Origin: Planctomycetaceae bacterium
GTDB lineage: Bacteria > Planctomycetota > Planctomycetia > Pirellulales > Pirellulaceae
Length of the DNA stretch: 24,573 bases
Direction of reading: 5' to 3'
Assembly (NCBI GenBank): GCA_018658605.1
Contig: JABHUV010000072.1
Coordinates: 1-24,573, forward strand
The first letter of the stretch is position 1; each line of letters begins with the position of its first letter. The notes under the pieces are model-generated. The model did no database searches and had not been told where the DNA came from. It saw only the letters and a list, made by a program, of their open reading frames with translations. Shown here piece by piece: positions 1 through 9,348 of this stretch. Position numbers and translations under genes: made by a program.

Positions 1-691
1 CACGCCACTGCTCGTACAGGTCGAGACTAATCGACCGTGCGTAACCGGCGGATTGCTTGATAGCCTCTTCACGGCAGATTACAAATCCGAACCCCGGCAC
101 TCCCTGGATGGACTTGTTAGCCGACGAAATCAAAAAGTCCACGCCCAAATCGTGCATGTCAATGGGCATTCCACCGAAACTGGACATGGCGTCGAGAATA
201 ATTTGACAATCGTGCTTTTTGGCGATCTGGCACCATTGCTCGATCGGGTTCAACATTCCCGTAGTCGTTTCACAATGCACAAACGCCACGTGCGTAATTT
301 CTGGGTCCGCGGACAACGCAATCGTGAATTCCTCTAATGGATAAGACGTTTCTACTGTTTCCACCACCGTAACGGGTATTTTTAACCTCTCAGCAATCGC
401 CGCAATACGTGCTCCATATGCGCCATTGTTCACGACCAGCAGTTTGCCGGCGGGCCCAATAACCGAACCAACTGTTGCTTCAACTGAAAACGTGCCACTA
501 CCCTGCATCAACACGCTCGTATAGCCGGGCTGATTCGTAGCTAAGGCAACAAGAATTCGACGAACCTCTTGAACGATATCATTGTAATCTCGGTCCCATG
601 TTGACAGGTCAACCTGCATCTGAGCTTTGACTTGAGCCGTAGTTGTTAACGGTCCGGGTGTCAGTAACAAATATGGTATATCGTCTTGCAC
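1..691 (-). CDS. phnW: 2-aminoethylphosphonate--pyruvate transaminase (partial, C-terminus beyond left edge)
   Basis: PLP-dependent class V aminotransferase that moves the amino group of 2-aminoethylphosphonate to pyruvate, giving phosphonoacetaldehyde and alanine in the cytoplasm. I translated this by hand because the frame runs off the left edge. About 230 residues are present, against roughly 360 in the family. The N-terminus [12 protein letters not shown] is the typical PhnW opening. Downstream are the cofactor-binding [10 protein letters not shown] stretch and the Schiff-base lysine in [12 protein letters not shown]. The start is a GTG at 691-689, chosen because AGGA lies 5 bases upstream and because the TPGP motif then sits near residue 10; the frame is open further upstream. 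It lies 40 bases downstream of phnX, whose product uses its product, so the two are surely one operon. The function call is firm; only the C-terminal third is unseen. Confidence 0.95.
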   Translation of the reverse strand, partial: MQDDIPYLLLTPGPLTTTAQVKAQMQVDLSTWDRDYNDIVQEVRRILVALATNQPGYTSVLMQGSGTFSVEATVGSVIGPAGKLLVVNNGAYGARIAAIAERLKIPVTVVETVETSYPLEEFTIALSADPEITHVAFVHCETTTGMLNPIEQWCQIAKKHDCQIILDAMSSFGGMPIDMHDLGVDFLISSANKSIQGVPGFGFVICREEAIKQSAGYARSISLDLYEQWR

Positions 692-696
692 TCTAA

Positions 697-702
697 TCCT
701 TT
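697..702 (-). promoter_or_regulatory. Ribosome binding site for the phnW GTG start
   Basis: AAAGGA on the minus strand, ending 5 bases before the GTG at 691. It supports a non-ATG start for phnW, since no ATG gives the expected N-terminus. It lies in the short gap after the phnX stop. Confidence 0.5.
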
Positions 703-731
703 CGCGTTCAGCAATATAGATTTTTGGAACT

Positions 732-1523
732 TCAGATTGACCCACCGATGACTTGCAAGGATTCGCCCACTGAACGAATCACATCCGTCGCGCCGCCCGC
801 CAGAAAGACAGATTTCGCGGATTCGTGCTTTTCGTTTCGCTCATCTTCGCTAAGCGCTTGCAATTCGTCATACGTCAACCCAACATCATTACCAGTGAGG
901 GTAATTGCAACGCTACGCACTCCGGCGTTTAATCCCGCCAAGACATCCGGCATCGTGTCACCTACCTTAACTACATCAACGACTGACTGAATATTGAGTT
1001 CTTGCATACACTTAAAAATCAACCACGGAGCAGGGCGACCGTTGGGAACTTCATCTGAACAAGCACGAAAGTCAACGGATAAACCGGCAGCAGCCAAATC
1101 TTCCCATACGGGATCGGCAACAACCCGTGGATATCCCGTGGTTGCAGCTATTTTGATATTACGACTGCGAAGGGATTCAAACAATTCCAGTACGCCAGGA
1201 ATTATATCCACGTGTTCACGAGCAACCTTAATCTGCATCGGCATAAATGTGTCGTATATATGCTGAACGTCGTCATCAATCCATGCTCGACCCTGAGCGG
1301 ATTCCCAGCGATTTGCAATATTTGGATTTTCCAATAACGTCTGAATGTGGTCTCGTTTATGTAATCCCATCGGGCCGCGTGCTTCTGGAACCGAAATCTC
1401 AACATCCATCGACGCGAACGCCTGCACAAACGCTGAAATCGGAGCAAAACACCCATGGTCGATAATTGTACCGGCCATATCAAAGATCATTAATTTTGTC
1501 ATATTGCTTGGTAATTCTTTCAT
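732..1523 (-). CDS. phnX: Phosphonoacetaldehyde hydrolase
   Basis: HAD-superfamily enzyme that cleaves the carbon-phosphorus bond of phosphonoacetaldehyde to acetaldehyde and phosphate. In the 263-residue frame, D15 of FDMAGT is the HAD nucleophile. K56 in [10 protein letters not shown] matches the lysine that forms the Schiff base with substrate in the Bacillus cereus enzyme. TTGYPR (HAD motif II) and KVGDTMPD (motif IV) follow, and GRPAPW is also typical of PhnX. Length fits the family. The ATG at 1523 adds seven residues before a second ATG (1502) that aligns better with known N-termini; neither has a good ribosome binding site. A small inverted repeat (GTTAC, 6-base loop, GTAAC; 1535-1550) lies just upstream. 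The usual DWAGT reads DMAGT here. Downstream partner is phnW. Confidence 0.96.
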   Translation of the reverse strand: MKELPSNMTKLMIFDMAGTIIDHGCFAPISAFVQAFASMDVEISVPEARGPMGLHKRDHIQTLLENPNIANRWESAQGRAWIDDDVQHIYDTFMPMQIKVAREHVDIIPGVLELFESLRSRNIKIAATTGYPRVVADPVWEDLAAAGLSVDFRACSDEVPNGRPAPWLIFKCMQELNIQSVVDVVKVGDTMPDVLAGLNAGVRSVAITLTGNDVGLTYDELQALSEDERNEKHESAKSVFLAGGATDVIRSVGESLQVIGGSI

Positions 1524-1638
1524 TGATATCTGTCGTTACCAGTGAGTAACCCGCTGGCGGATACATTGTAAACCAAAATCCAATTTGTGGTAATTCATGG
1601 TCTACCAACCACATTTACTTTGATGGGCCCAACTACGA

Positions 1639-2697
1639 TTAACGTCGTGTAACAAGCCATCTGCGTATCATGCGTTCCCATTTATATTCCGCCGGTCGGA
1701 CAGACGCAAGTCCTGTGCTCAGTTGGAACACTTGTTCATATAACTCACAGATAATCTCAGCGATCGCATCAACATGACTGCGAAATTTTGCTAGTTCAGC
1801 GAGTTCGACCATTTGCGAATATGTTAGTTGATTGGCAATCTCAGACAATCGCAAATCGCAAGTCCATTCGCCATTAATACGGGTCAACTTGTATTTATCC
1901 AACAAGCGATTGTTACGGACATTTTGATAAACTCGATTTTGTTTAAGCACTTCACGTAACAATCCTTCGGTGCTGGGGTCCCACGCGTAAGGGTACATCT
2001 GCCCGAGTAATCCGTAGGGCTGTCCTACCCGCATGTAGTGAATTTGCGCCATTTCCACTGGCGCTCGTGATACCGAACTAAGCACTCGCTTCCAATCTAA
2101 ACCCAATTCTTTAACACCTATTTCATGAACTGACACTAAATCCTGTATAGGCCGATTTGCTGTCGTATATTTCCCATCAAGCAAATGCATGTCGATTCCA
2201 GGTTGGATGGATTTAATCAAACAATCGCCCACGATGTGAGCTAGCCAGCCAAAAATATATGCTAATTTTCGTTCGCCTTTTCCATACCGTTTAATCACAT
2301 CCTCGCAAACAACCGCAACATAATCGTGCAAATGATCCCACGGAAGTGTGTGCTTTGTTTGATCACCCTTCCATCCAAAAATCAAATGCGACCTGCCATA
2401 AAACAAATTCGCAATTTCTCGCGGACGATACCCTGTTCCTTGATGCACTAATTTCCACGGTACAACCTGCCCCCCCGTGAGCGGGCTTTGCTCCAGCTTA
2501 ACTGTTCCATAGCCAACAGATTTCCCCGTGTCGACACAAACAGCCTCGGGTAGTGTTTGAATATCTGAACCCAAGTACGCGCCGGACAAAAAACTGTCAA
2601 AGTGTCGATGAATCAAACCACCAACTGGCAACCTTCTTTCGACTGTTTTTCTACCAGCCAAAATTGCGTACAGAGTATGACCAACAACACCACTCAT
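1639..2697 (-). CDS. Zinc-dependent phospholipase C-like protein
   Basis: A 352-residue protein that I assign, by pattern only, to the zinc-dependent phospholipase C / S1-P1 nuclease-like fold (PF00882 type). Visible candidate metal ligands are H7, H30, H32, D45, H104, H122, H124 and an HxxxD pair (H154, D158) in the helix GWLAHIVGDC, which is the most diagnostic stretch. No signal peptide is apparent, so it probably acts in the cytoplasm unless exported another way. It starts 16 bases after the DUF1501 stop, with a clear AGGA 7 bases before the ATG, so it is probably co-transcribed with DUF1501 upstream and phnX downstream (115-base gap). By context it could release a phosphonate head group from a lipid or another ester, but substrate and even activity are inference. 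It could instead be a structural member of the fold. Confidence 0.7.
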   Translation of the reverse strand: MSGVVGHTLYAILAGRKTVERRLPVGGLIHRHFDSFLSGAYLGSDIQTLPEAVCVDTGKSVGYGTVKLEQSPLTGGQVVPWKLVHQGTGYRPREIANLFYGRSHLIFGWKGDQTKHTLPWDHLHDYVAVVCEDVIKRYGKGERKLAYIFGWLAHIVGDCLIKSIQPGIDMHLLDGKYTTANRPIQDLVSVHEIGVKELGLDWKRVLSSVSRAPVEMAQIHYMRVGQPYGLLGQMYPYAWDPSTEGLLREVLKQNRVYQNVRNNRLLDKYKLTRINGEWTCDLRLSEIANQLTYSQMVELAELAKFRSHVDAIAEIICELYEQVFQLSTGLASVRPAEYKWERMIRRWLVTRR

Positions 2698-2713
2698 GAT
2701 TTCTTCCTAACTC

Positions 2714-4114
2714 CTACTGATAGAGATCCAGCATGGGCTTACCAACGGAAACAGGAAACGGCCTGTCCAATTCATCATAAAAATGTGAGTGGGGCTCAAT
2801 ACCTAACGCGTGGAACATTGTCGCAGCTACATCCCACGGAGCGTACCGTTGCTCAACGACTTCGCCACCAAAGCGATCTGTCTTACCAAGCACCGATCCG
2901 CGTGTAACGCCTGCGCCTGCCAGTAGAATCGAATAGGCACTTGCCCAGTGCTTGCGCCCCGCACTCGTTCCAGCAAAATTTCCTTCTATTGCAACGACCG
3001 GTGCTCGGCCAAATTCTCCCATCACAATCACTAAGGTTGTTTCCAGTAGCCCACGATTTTCAAGATCCTTAATCAAAGCAGTGATGGTCTTGTCAAACCT
3101 TGGAATTAAGTGGTTTTTGAGCGCCGGGAAGATGTCGTTATGAGTATCCCAGCCGTATTCCTCAATAGCGTCAGGCGCGAGGTCTTGGCCCCGATTCGTG
3201 TGATTAAATATCACATTTACGTAGGGTACTTGAGCTTCTACCAATCGCCTCCCGAGCAAACAAGCTTGTCCTGACCGGTATCTACCATAGGCATCGCGGG
3301 TTTTGTCGGATTCTTTGTTAAGATCAAAAGCCGTCACCACATGTGGTGACGACAGCATTTCAATTGCTTGACCATAAAACCGATTGTTATTGCGGACTTG
3401 CGTGTTATCATCCAATGCCCTTTGATTACGATCTAAGGATTTCTTGAGCTGAATCAATTTCCGCATTCTTATTTCACTTAATCGAGACTCATAACTGAGT
3501 CCGGGAATCGCAATTTCATCGCTCGTCGGATCGCCGACCATAAGCGGGTCGTAGGATTTCCCTAAAATACCGCCATACATGCCAGGAGCAATATTAATGG
3601 GAATCAGGGCAGGGCCGTTTATGTAAACGGAATCATAGGGAAAGCGTGACTCGATTGGCAATCGATTCAATATGGAGCCGAGTGATGGCAAATCTGTCGG
3701 CTTAGGAAGTGGGTTCGTCGACAACGCTGAGTAATAGCGTCCAGTCATGGTTAAATAGGTCGCACTGCCGTGATCCAAGTCCTCGTGCGCCATACTTCGT
3801 ACTAAAGTGAATCGATCGGCAATTGACGCGAGTCCGTGCATGTCCTCTGTGAAATGAACGCCTGGCAATTTAGTTTGTAACGGCGAGAATGCTCCTCGGA
3901 TGTGTTCAGGAGCAAGTGGCTTGGGATCCCACATATCGATCTGACTTTGGCCACCGCTGGCAAAAATCGTAAGCACACTTTTAGCACGTCCAAATCCGGC
4001 CTTTTCACTACTTTTTGCTTCTCCTGTTATCCCCAACATCGCAGCGGACGCCATTTGCAAACAGCGACGGCGACTTAGCGTGGATTGATTTGATTTTTCC
4101 AACAAATTGAGCAT
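2714..4114 (-). CDS. DUF1501 protein with Tat-type signal (phosphonate operon)
   Basis: DUF1501 proteins are abundant in planctomycetes, belong to the alkaline phosphatase/sulfatase superfamily and are mostly uncharacterised. Seen here (numbering from the longer TTG start at 4132): a twin-arginine-like leader SRRRCLQMASAAMLG (20-34), the GGQSQIDMWDPKP segment (60-72), EYGWDTH (325-331), MGEFGR (371-376) and GRKHW (392-396). The last is normally GRDHW, as in both other DUF1501 copies of this window, so one acidic residue is replaced by lysine. I prefer the ATG at 4114 because the upstream codons contain a TATAAT-like sequence and add nothing. It heads the run towards the phospholipase-like gene, phnX and phnW, and it diverges from an MFS gene. 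Many DUF1501 genes pair with DUF1553 genes; this one does not. Confidence 0.85.
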   Translation of the reverse strand: MLNLLEKSNQSTLSRRRCLQMASAAMLGITGEAKSSEKAGFGRAKSVLTIFASGGQSQIDMWDPKPLAPEHIRGAFSPLQTKLPGVHFTEDMHGLASIADRFTLVRSMAHEDLDHGSATYLTMTGRYYSALSTNPLPKPTDLPSLGSILNRLPIESRFPYDSVYINGPALIPINIAPGMYGGILGKSYDPLMVGDPTSDEIAIPGLSYESRLSEIRMRKLIQLKKSLDRNQRALDDNTQVRNNNRFYGQAIEMLSSPHVVTAFDLNKESDKTRDAYGRYRSGQACLLGRRLVEAQVPYVNVIFNHTNRGQDLAPDAIEEYGWDTHNDIFPALKNHLIPRFDKTITALIKDLENRGLLETTLVIVMGEFGRAPVVAIEGNFAGTSAGRKHWASAYSILLAGAGVTRGSVLGKTDRFGGEVVEQRYAPWDVAATMFHALGIEPHSHFYDELDRPFPVSVGKPMLDLYQ

Positions 4115-4120
4115 CCATTC

Positions 4121-4126
4121 ATTATA
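4121..4126 (-). promoter_or_regulatory. Possible -10 box for a leaderless DUF1501 transcript
   Basis: TATAAT on the minus strand, 6 bases before the ATG at 4114, which is the spacing expected if transcription begins at the start codon itself. No good -35 box is visible at 16-18 bases; a TTGACA exists but lies about 35 bases away. Weak. Confidence 0.25.
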
Positions 4127-4237
4127 CCTCAATAGCGCTTTGCTGCCTGCTCTTTATTGCTTGTCAATTGCTGTTGCTTCTAATAACGGACTGCGTCGGG
4201 CAGTATTTAATTTGCTACCGTATCGTCCGTCATAAAA

Positions 4238-5617
4238 ATGTGCATAATTGACATTTCTCGTAACCGTTTCTGCCTCCTAGACATCTCGCCTTCACAACGA
4301 TTGCTTCCACACATGTCCTCCTCAAGTACGGTTGTAACACTTCCTCGAGATACAACAGGAAACGATATTCATCGAGGATGGTGGATTCTGTCAGTGGCCT
4401 TCACCGCCATTTTCATGTCAGCGCCTGGTCAATCGCATTCCATTGGCACTTTCCGCAGCATGATGATCCTTGGTATGGAAAGTGTAAACGACACTCAGTT
4501 TTCCACAGCCTATCTAGTTGGCACGCTTGTTAGTGGATTTGCACTACCGTTTTTAGGGCCACTGATTGATCGTTTTGGTGCCCGTGTACTACTACCGCTA
4601 ACATCCATGTTACTCGCTGCAGCCTGTATCTTGATGTCATATGTTGAGCATTTACCATTACTGTATCTCAGTTTGGGAATGCTGCGGCTATTTGGACAAG
4701 GCTTGATGTGCCTATTAGCTACATGGCTAGTTGGTGAATGGTTTCAGGAAAAACGAGGGCTTGTGATGGGATTGATGGGGGTCGGTGGCGCTTTAAGTGT
4801 CATGACATTTCCGTTGCTCAATCGATACTTCATATTGAACTACGACTGGCAAACGGCTTGGTTAGTGCTGGCCGCTATTCTGTTAGTCACGTTCGTGATC
4901 CCGCCATGGTTGGCCGTCCGCAACCGCCCGGAAGAAGAGGGGCTTTTTCCAGATTGGAAATACAACCCTCCCGATAAGTATCCGACACACGCTACAAAAC
5001 ATTCGCCACATATCACTCGAGAAAACTGGACGCGCAGTGAAGCCTTGTGGAACCCTACCTTTTGGAAATTGGTTATGTGCATCACCTGTACCTCGCTGGT
5101 TGGGACCGGAGTAATCTTTTATGCGGATCGCGTCCTCGAACCTGTGGGAATGTCGGGAAACAAACCCTATTACGTTTTAGCGTTGCAGGCGTTGCTTGCG
5201 ACGATTACGTGTATCGTAGCGGGTTATTTAACATCAAAGATCCAAGCTCGTTATTTATTGGCAACCGCTATGTTTCTCCTCGCTGCGGCCATGGCCCTCC
5301 TAGTCACGATGTCCAGCCCGTGGATGGTGCTGCCTTTTGCAATTATGGGGGGCGTCCATGGTGGTATTATTCGTACCGTAGGCAGCGTAGTGTGGGTTAA
5401 TTACTATGGCCGCGAGCACCAGGGAGCAGTCGCTGGTGCCGCAGTCAGTGTCGCTGTGGCGGGTTCGGCCTTAGGACCGCTACCGCTGGCCATCTCCGAG
5501 GACATGTTCGGAACTCTTGAACCCGCCTTGATTTTGTTTATGTGCCTACCAATTGTCGCTGGAATTGTCGTGTTATCCGCGGTCCCACCCAAACACGGCG
5601 GGGAATATTCGTCCTAG
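4238..5617 (+). CDS. Major facilitator superfamily transporter
   Basis: Inner-membrane transporter with about 12 hydrophobic segments in 459 residues. The opening GWWILSVAF after a short cytoplasmic tail and the motif-A-like loop GPLIDRFGAR (107-116) after the second hydrophobic segment identify the MFS. General shape resembles the monocarboxylate / oxalate-formate group, but the substrate cannot be read. The ATG at 4313 (residue 26) gives a more normal N-terminus than the one at 4238, because the first 25 residues look neither membrane-like nor conserved; neither has a ribosome binding site. It diverges from the DUF1501-phnXW run across about 120 bases, so it could import a phosphonate or export a breakdown product. 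A small hairpin (AGTAC/GTACT, 5618-5631) follows the stop. Confidence 0.9.
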   Translation: MCIIDISRNRFCLLDISPSQRLLPHMSSSSTVVTLPRDTTGNDIHRGWWILSVAFTAIFMSAPGQSHSIGTFRSMMILGMESVNDTQFSTAYLVGTLVSGFALPFLGPLIDRFGARVLLPLTSMLLAAACILMSYVEHLPLLYLSLGMLRLFGQGLMCLLATWLVGEWFQEKRGLVMGLMGVGGALSVMTFPLLNRYFILNYDWQTAWLVLAAILLVTFVIPPWLAVRNRPEEEGLFPDWKYNPPDKYPTHATKHSPHITRENWTRSEALWNPTFWKLVMCITCTSLVGTGVIFYADRVLEPVGMSGNKPYYVLALQALLATITCIVAGYLTSKIQARYLLATAMFLLAAAMALLVTMSSPWMVLPFAIMGGVHGGIIRTVGSVVWVNYYGREHQGAVAGAAVSVAVAGSALGPLPLAISEDMFGTLEPALILFMCLPIVAGIVVLSAVPPKHGGEYSS

Positions 5618-5689
5618 AGTACGAGTGTACTGATTGTCCAATTGGACGGCGGTGGATAAGCACGCCTTGACGCTAAACGTGAGGGCGAA

Positions 5690-5974
5690 TTAGCGAACAA
5701 GAAATCGGAGCGCCAGTTCCCCAAAAGCGCAAAATAGTGTGCCGCCGACAATCACCACAAGATATAGAATGACCCAGCGTGTTTTGGGACTGCGTTCGCG
5801 ACGCATATTTGCGTATCGGGCGGGTAGTTGGGTTCCACCGTTGGGAGCCACGGGCGCTAGCGGCATCGTAAACACTTTATGGCACGATGGACATGTCGCT
5901 TGTTGACCAGCGAGTTGTGGTACGAGTGCGAGCAACTGGGAACAATGTGGACAACTTATTTGTGGTTCATTCAT
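5690..5974 (-). CDS. Small zinc-ribbon protein with C-terminal membrane anchor
   Basis: A 94-residue protein. CPHC (8-11) and CPSC (28-31) form a four-cysteine zinc ribbon of the kind seen at the start of many planctomycete proteins. After a short proline-rich linker and a basic stretch (MRRERSPKTR) comes one hydrophobic segment (about 67-92) followed by a final arginine, so the ribbon should face the cytoplasm on a tail anchor. It follows the serine hydrolase gene by about 50 bases on the same strand and is probably at the end of that transcript. No function is known to me. It meets the MFS gene tail to tail. Confidence 0.75.
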   Translation of the reverse strand: MNEPQISCPHCSQLLALVPQLAGQQATCPSCHKVFTMPLAPVAPNGGTQLPARYANMRRERSPKTRWVILYLVVIVGGTLFCAFGELALRFLVR

Positions 5975-6025
5975 ATTTCGACGAAATAGCTGAACTTGAG
6001 ATCTGGAAAAAGGGAGTTCGTGGTA

Positions 6026-7201
6026 TTACTGGGAAGCATCGATTGCCTTGGTGACGGCGCGGCGAAATTCCTCACGTGGATTATCAAATCCAGCGGATTG
6101 TGACAACGCCATGCCAACAACTTTGCGGGACGGGTCAATCCAGACAAATGTTCCTTCGCTACCCGTATGAGAATACGACTCGTCGTCATGTACTCTCCAA
6201 CCGAGGCCATAGAAGCTCGTTCTTTCTTGGCGTTCCGCCGAGGAGTATAGTTTCTGCGTGACTGGAAACGTCGCTTGCTGAACGCTCCGCCGCGATAGAA
6301 CACGCACTCCCTGGTATTTACCGTGCCCGAGGAACATTTGACAAAATTTAGCGTAATCCGCTGCCGTCGACACCATGCCACCCGAGGCTCGCACAAACGG
6401 CACACGCATGCTAGCGTCTCGCTGAAAACGGATCGACCATTGTTCACTATCGCTTGTCGTGGGGACCCCATATACAACTGACATTTCCGCAAGCCTCCCC
6501 GCCGGCGGGTGGTGACTTGAATTCACCATCTGTAGTGGTTCATAGATACTTGAAATCAGAAACTGTTCTAGCGACTGCCCCGACACTTTTTCAATCAGTG
6601 CACCAATGGTGTTATAAGCCGCATTGTTATAGCTATAACTCACGCCTGGTTCTTTGGGGGGAACAATTTCTGCTAGGCGATCCACTTCCGACTGCAAATT
6701 CGGTCGCCGCGGAAAATCATTACTCGGCTCCTGCAGTGGGAAAACAAACAATGACTTATACCGCCACCCACTGGTATGCGAGAGCATCTGCTTAATCGTA
6801 ATGTCGCGATGTGGGTCGTTATCAAACGCTGGCAGATACTTGGATACTGGATCCTCAATCGACAACAATCGACGCTGTTGCAGAATCAACACAGCAGTTG
6901 CTACAACGGCTTTGGTATTGGACGCCATTCGCAACAGAGTATCCGCTTCCATTTTGGCTTGAGCCGCTTTATCCCGCCATCCCAACGCCTCTGACAATAC
7001 GACCTCGCCGTCCTGTATCACGTACAGAATAACATTGGGCAGTTTTCCTTTTTCGATGCGACTGCGGTAAACATCGACCGCCTCGCTGAGCAGTTCGCTG
7101 TCGGCAATTTGCTCAGCCGCGCAATACTGCGAGAATGCCAGAAAAAGAACCGCCGCGCAACACGCCAGTTTCGAAATGCGTTGTAACTTCCTAATGGTCA
7201 C
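6026..7201 (-). CDS. Exported serine beta-lactamase-like hydrolase (class C / esterase type)
   Basis: Member of the serine beta-lactamase / D,D-peptidase / EstB-like esterase family. The three active-site elements are all present (numbering from a GTG at 7216): SNTK (S99 nucleophile, K102) in RMASNTKAV, the Y-x-N motif Y196-N-N198 in SYSYNNAAY, and HTG (350-352) near the C-terminus. A hydrophobic signal peptide ends near [11 protein letters not shown] prefer the GTG at 7201 because GGGGGAAG lies just before it and the signal peptide then begins with a short basic tail; that start overlaps the symporter stop by 11 bases, a sign of translational coupling. Likely periplasmic. Substrate unknown: peptide, ester or lactone are all possible in this family. 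No sign of an antibiotic-resistance role. Confidence 0.9.
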   Translation of the reverse strand: MTIRKLQRISKLACCAAVLFLAFSQYCAAEQIADSELLSEAVDVYRSRIEKGKLPNVILYVIQDGEVVLSEALGWRDKAAQAKMEADTLLRMASNTKAVVATAVLILQQRRLLSIEDPVSKYLPAFDNDPHRDITIKQMLSHTSGWRYKSLFVFPLQEPSNDFPRRPNLQSEVDRLAEIVPPKEPGVSYSYNNAAYNTIGALIEKVSGQSLEQFLISSIYEPLQMVNSSHHPPAGRLAEMSVVYGVPTTSDSEQWSIRFQRDASMRVPFVRASGGMVSTAADYAKFCQMFLGHGKYQGVRVLSRRSVQQATFPVTQKLYSSAERQERTSFYGLGWRVHDDESYSHTGSEGTFVWIDPSRKVVGMALSQSAGFDNPREEFRRAVTKAIDASQ

Positions 7202-9011
7202 TTGCTTCCCCCGCACCGCTAGGAATGTGAATGTTCTCGACCATTTCCTGAACTTCTAGCGGTGGCGGCGGACTCACCGCATTAACCAGAAACGCTGTGG
7301 CAAAATTGATCACCATACCGAGCGTTCCAATTCCTTCTGGCGAAATACCAAACAAGTACTGTCCCTTAGTGCCGCCGAAAAACTGAAAATAGATTATGTA
7401 TCCCATCGTAAATCCAATTCCACATATCATGCCAGCAATCGCACCCTCGCGACTCATCCGTTTAGAAAAAATCCCCAACAATAGAGTAGGGAAGAAGGAC
7501 GATGCAGCTAAGCCAAAAGCAAATGCAACTGTCTTGGCAATGAAAGCCGACGGCGGATTGATGCCAAAATAGGATGCAACGATTAGTGAGACGAGAGCGG
7601 CAGCTCGGGCATAGGCCACCTCTTCTTTGTCCGATAAATCAGGCTTGATGATTTTCTTCATCAAGTCGTGCGAAATCGACGTGGATAGCACTAACAGTAA
7701 TCCCGCGGCCGTGGATAATGCAGCGGCAATACAACCCGCCATCAACAAAGCAATCACCCAGGGTGGCAATCCGGCCATATGCGGATTTGCCATCACCATG
7801 ATATCATTGCCAAACCACAACTCATTGGGGTTTGACGTAATAACCTCATTTATTACCAACCGTTGTTGATGTTTTCCGACAAGCACATCGGTCGCAGACC
7901 CAGCGACCGGATACGTTGGGGCTTTACCAGCGAAGACAGTATTGGAATTTGTGTCTGATTTGGCGGGTCCGTAATACTGAATAATGCCATCATCGTTTTT
8001 GTCGATCCATGCCATCTGGCCAGTTGATTCAAATTCCTTAAACCACTTAGGGGCAGCGACATAGGTCGTTCCGTGCAGTTTTTCGATCAAATTAACTCGG
8101 GAGAAAGCGCCAATCGTCGGGGCGGTTAAATAGACGACGGCGATAAAAGCCAATGTCCAGCAGGCCGACTTTCTGACAGCAAGCACATCTTTTACGGTAA
8201 AAAATCTTACAATTACGTGGGGAAGACCGGCCGTGCCGCACATCAATGCTGCGGTGATAAAAAACATATCAATTCTGGATATTGAGCCGGACGTGTAGTG
8301 GCTAAAACCAAGTTCCTCGTTGATCGCATTAAGTTTTTCCAAGAACGGCACGTACTCTCCACCCCCGACATAGTCACCGATCAGGCCAAGTTGCGGAATA
8401 AAATTGTCTGTGAGTGCAATGGATATGTAAATTGCCGGAATCGTATAGGCAAAGGCCATCACGCAATATTGGGCGACTTGGGTATATGTAATCCCTTTCA
8501 TGCCGCCCATGCCTGCGTAAAAGAACACAATCGCAGCGCCAATTAAAACTCCGGCCGGAATTCCAATTCCGAACAATTGTGAAAACACAACTCCTACGCC
8601 TCGCATTTGCCCCATAATATATGTCATGCAAATAAAAATAGCGCAAACGACGGCAACTCCGCGAGCAAGTTTTGAGTAATAACGGTCGCCAATAAAGTCA
8701 GGGACCGTCGCTTTCCCAAATTTTCTGAGATAGGGAACCATCAGGACGGTTAACAGGACAAAACCGCCAGTCCAGCCCATTAAAAATCGTGAACCATCAT
8801 AACCACCAATGGCCAACGACCCTGCCATCGAGATAAACGTCGCCGCAGACATCCAGTCGGCGGCTGTTGCCATACCGTTCGCTAATGGTGAAACACCACC
8901 ACCGGCAGTGTAATATTCTTTAGTCGAACTTGCTCGCGACTTAAAAGCGATCCCGATGTAGATAGCAAACGAGATCCCAATAAAAATAAAATTCAGTGTA
9001 CTCTGTTCCAT
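7191..9011 (-). CDS. Sodium:solute symporter (SSS family, DUF4212-associated type)
   Basis: A 606-residue multi-pass membrane protein of the sodium:solute symporter family. It opens with an N-out hydrophobic segment, then the typical [15 protein letters not shown], the [16 protein letters not shown] stretch and the conserved [14 protein letters not shown] segment. A large hydrophilic insert (about 318-400), which looks extracytoplasmic, precedes [17 protein letters not shown]. This insert and the small DUF4212 gene just upstream fit the two-gene subfamily (VC_2705-like), related to acetate/pyruvate-type permeases. The exact substrate is not readable; small carboxylates are the best guess. Starts 28 bases after the DUF4212 stop and overlaps the serine hydrolase gene downstream. 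Confidence 0.93.
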   Translation of the reverse strand: MEQSTLNFIFIGISFAIYIGIAFKSRASSTKEYYTAGGGVSPLANGMATAADWMSAATFISMAGSLAIGGYDGSRFLMGWTGGFVLLTVLMVPYLRKFGKATVPDFIGDRYYSKLARGVAVVCAIFICMTYIMGQMRGVGVVFSQLFGIGIPAGVLIGAAIVFFYAGMGGMKGITYTQVAQYCVMAFAYTIPAIYISIALTDNFIPQLGLIGDYVGGGEYVPFLEKLNAINEELGFSHYTSGSISRIDMFFITAALMCGTAGLPHVIVRFFTVKDVLAVRKSACWTLAFIAVVYLTAPTIGAFSRVNLIEKLHGTTYVAAPKWFKEFESTGQMAWIDKNDDGIIQYYGPAKSDTNSNTVFAGKAPTYPVAGSATDVLVGKHQQRLVINEVITSNPNELWFGNDIMVMANPHMAGLPPWVIALLMAGCIAAALSTAAGLLLVLSTSISHDLMKKIIKPDLSDKEEVAYARAAALVSLIVASYFGINPPSAFIAKTVAFAFGLAASSFFPTLLLGIFSKRMSREGAIAGMICGIGFTMGYIIYFQFFGGTKGQYLFGISPEGIGTLGMVINFATAFLVNAVSPPPPLEVQEMVENIHIPSGAGEASDH

Positions 9012-9039
9012 CGTCAGTTATGCTCTCACGTTGTTATAG

Positions 9040-9348
9040 CTATTCCATCGATTCCGTTGAATCAACTGAATCGATGGCGTCGTGCTGGGAATCAAGATAT
9101 CCATATTTAGAATCAAGTCGGTACATCAATACGGCATAGGTAATTAGTAGTAAGACAAAGCAAATAATCGATCCTTGTTGCGCCATCCAAAATCCGAATG
9201 GGGCATAACCGACTTGTGGCATATTCTGATCCATCCATTCACGAAACAAAATGCTGCAACCAAGGCTTACCGAGAACCAAATCGCTAGGATGGCGAGTGT
9301 TATATACAAACAGGCTTTGCGATGTTTTAGGGCATTACTAGAAGACAT
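9040..9348 (-). CDS. DUF4212 small subunit of the sodium:solute symporter
   Basis: A 102-residue protein with two hydrophobic segments (about 13-34 and 56-74). W and P/F residues typical of DUF4212 lie around the loop (FREWMDQNMPQVGYAPFGFW), then WMAQQG leads into the second segment, followed by MYRLDSKYG. These proteins are found directly before a symporter of the SSS family, which is exactly the arrangement here. The tail is acidic and serine-rich (HDAIDSVDSTESME). First gene of the four-gene minus-strand run. Confidence 0.9.
   Translation of the reverse strand: MSSSNALKHRKACLYITLAILAIWFSVSLGCSILFREWMDQNMPQVGYAPFGFWMAQQGSIICFVLLLITYAVLMYRLDSKYGYLDSQHDAIDSVDSTESME

Noticed and set aside
5636..5647. 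12-bp palindrome GTCCAATTGGAC between MFS and zinc-ribbon genes
   Set aside because: Lies between convergent genes, where an operator is not expected; no T-run makes it a terminator. Probably chance.
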